NCBI RefSeq assembly: GCF_918797505.1
Contig: NC_092794.1
Coordinates: forward strand, 27,410,218-27,474,217
From: Bemisia tabaci
Taxonomy: Eukaryota > Arthropoda > Insecta > Hemiptera > Aleyrodidae
Reading direction: 5' to 3'
DNA: 64,000 nt
The notes beneath the pieces are model-generated. The model saw only the letters and a program-made list of their open reading frames with translations. It was not told the origin of the DNA and searched no databases. Positions 63,070 through 64,000 of the stretch are shown piece after piece. The position numbers were made by a program, and so were the translations under genes. How positions within the stretch are numbered: position 1 is the stretch's first letter; every line of letters starts with the position of its first letter.

Positions 63070-64000
63070 TGTAGAACCAATGTTCGGAGAGTACTGTTAT
63101 CTCAATCTTTTGAAAGCAGAGAAACTCTAGTGCTGTAGGATTGGTCCGCGGGTTTCAAGCTTTCGTGGAGTTCTTGGGGTCTGATATGGACAAAAAATAC
63201 GACGATTTCTCCCTAGATATGATGAGAACTTTTCCAAATTACAACCTCTAAAATGAATCCTGTGAACGAACTCTGGTGGATATTCCTGCAGAGAACTACA
63301 ATTATTTTCCCATAGATATAATTTTAGTTTCTCCCTGGAAAATACAAATCCCCAGGGTAGGTTGGTTACACTGGTCCCTAAAAGCCCTTATGAGAGGCCA
63401 CCAATTAGACCCCTTTGTTGAGGTGTTAAACCAATCAAAAAGCGTCACAGATTTGGCAGTACTATCCTAAAGTAATATTATTGGACATCGTGGTAGTACT
63501 GATAAGTCCTTACGTCAAATGATGAATGAAAGATGATCTCAATGAAGTTGGCATAAAAAAATGATAAAAAAGTCGGCAACAGTGTTAAGGAAACACTCAA
63601 GGAATATTGAGCTCTCAGGTGCTGAGTAAACACTGTACTAGAGCCAAGAAAGTCCAGCGCAACTGGTTCTGCTGCAGTGCAGTCAGCATGGAAGTTGAAC
63701 TCTCTCCACGTTGGTGAAATACCAGCTCTCAGAGCAATTTTTCATCCGTGTTTTTTCGGCGCACCATTTTTTTCATTTCTGTTTTTTTTTTTTTTTTTTT
63801 TCTTTTGCCGGTTCCAGCTGACTGCAAGAGAGCTCCATAGTAATGATATCTGCACAGACAAAACTGTTCCGTGTCTTTTCCTTGGCGACCTGAGTGCAGT
63901 AGGGTTCCATTCGGCATCACGCACTCTTTCATGACTCATCTACACTGGCAAAAAGGACTCGGTTTGGGCAAAAACATCACTTGATTTGCTGCGAAGAAGA
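63070..64000. other. Window end, no gene supported
   Basis: The open frames are short and lack domain features. A T run lies near 63782-63800. Nothing here can be assigned. Confidence 0.4.

Overview
This is a nuclear genome window from an insect, AT-rich overall. The genes have several exons with GT-AG introns, and a large share of the non-coding DNA is small inverted-repeat transposons. Two fatty acyl-CoA reductase (FAR) genes of the insect wax/pheromone type, together with repeat families I associate with whitefly DNA, make a sap-feeding hemipteran, possibly Bemisia, my best guess. That assignment is from memory and is not proven by the sequence. Layout: 1-9024 is repeat-rich DNA with two large purine/pyrimidine blocks, a GC-rich block and a perfect 90-bp palindrome. 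9025-23177 (+) is FAR gene A, 8 coding exons and 520 residues. 23178-31353 is mostly featureless DNA with one ~1-kb inverted-repeat element. 34644-31354 (-) is the spliceosomal cyclophilin PPIH, 4 exons and 184 residues. 36889-39276 (+) is a NUDT16-type Nudix hydrolase, 3 coding exons. PPIH and the Nudix gene are divergent and appear to share a promoter region near 34.7-35.1 kb with a perfect TGACGTCA site. 51803-42477 (-) is FAR gene B, 8 coding exons and 505 residues, in the same exon/phase pattern as FAR A, so the two are ancient paralogues pointing toward each other across the PPIH and Nudix genes. 58035-56175 (-) is a two-exon gene I do not recognise. It has a TATA box, a signal-peptide exon, a long Ser/Gly/Asn and SGTGG-repeat region encoded by a 15-bp minisatellite, and a nine-cysteine C-terminal part, and is probably a secreted protein. 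58.1-64 kb is repeat-rich with GC-richer fragments that look like coding remnants. How the genes relate: the FARs reduce very-long-chain acyl-CoA to fatty alcohol for wax esters or cuticular lipid at the ER. PPIH works with the U4/U6.U5 tri-snRNP. The NUDT16-like enzyme removes nucleotide caps or deaminated nucleotides. These are housekeeping and lipid genes with no sign of an operon or of recent bacterial transfer. Transposon activity is the second theme. One family with ends CTGCCGTGCTAAGG occurs at least eight times. There are two hAT-type insertions with clean 8-bp target duplications. At least four elements are inserted inside other elements. All splice sites, protein lengths and family calls come from reading the sequence by eye; nothing was searched.
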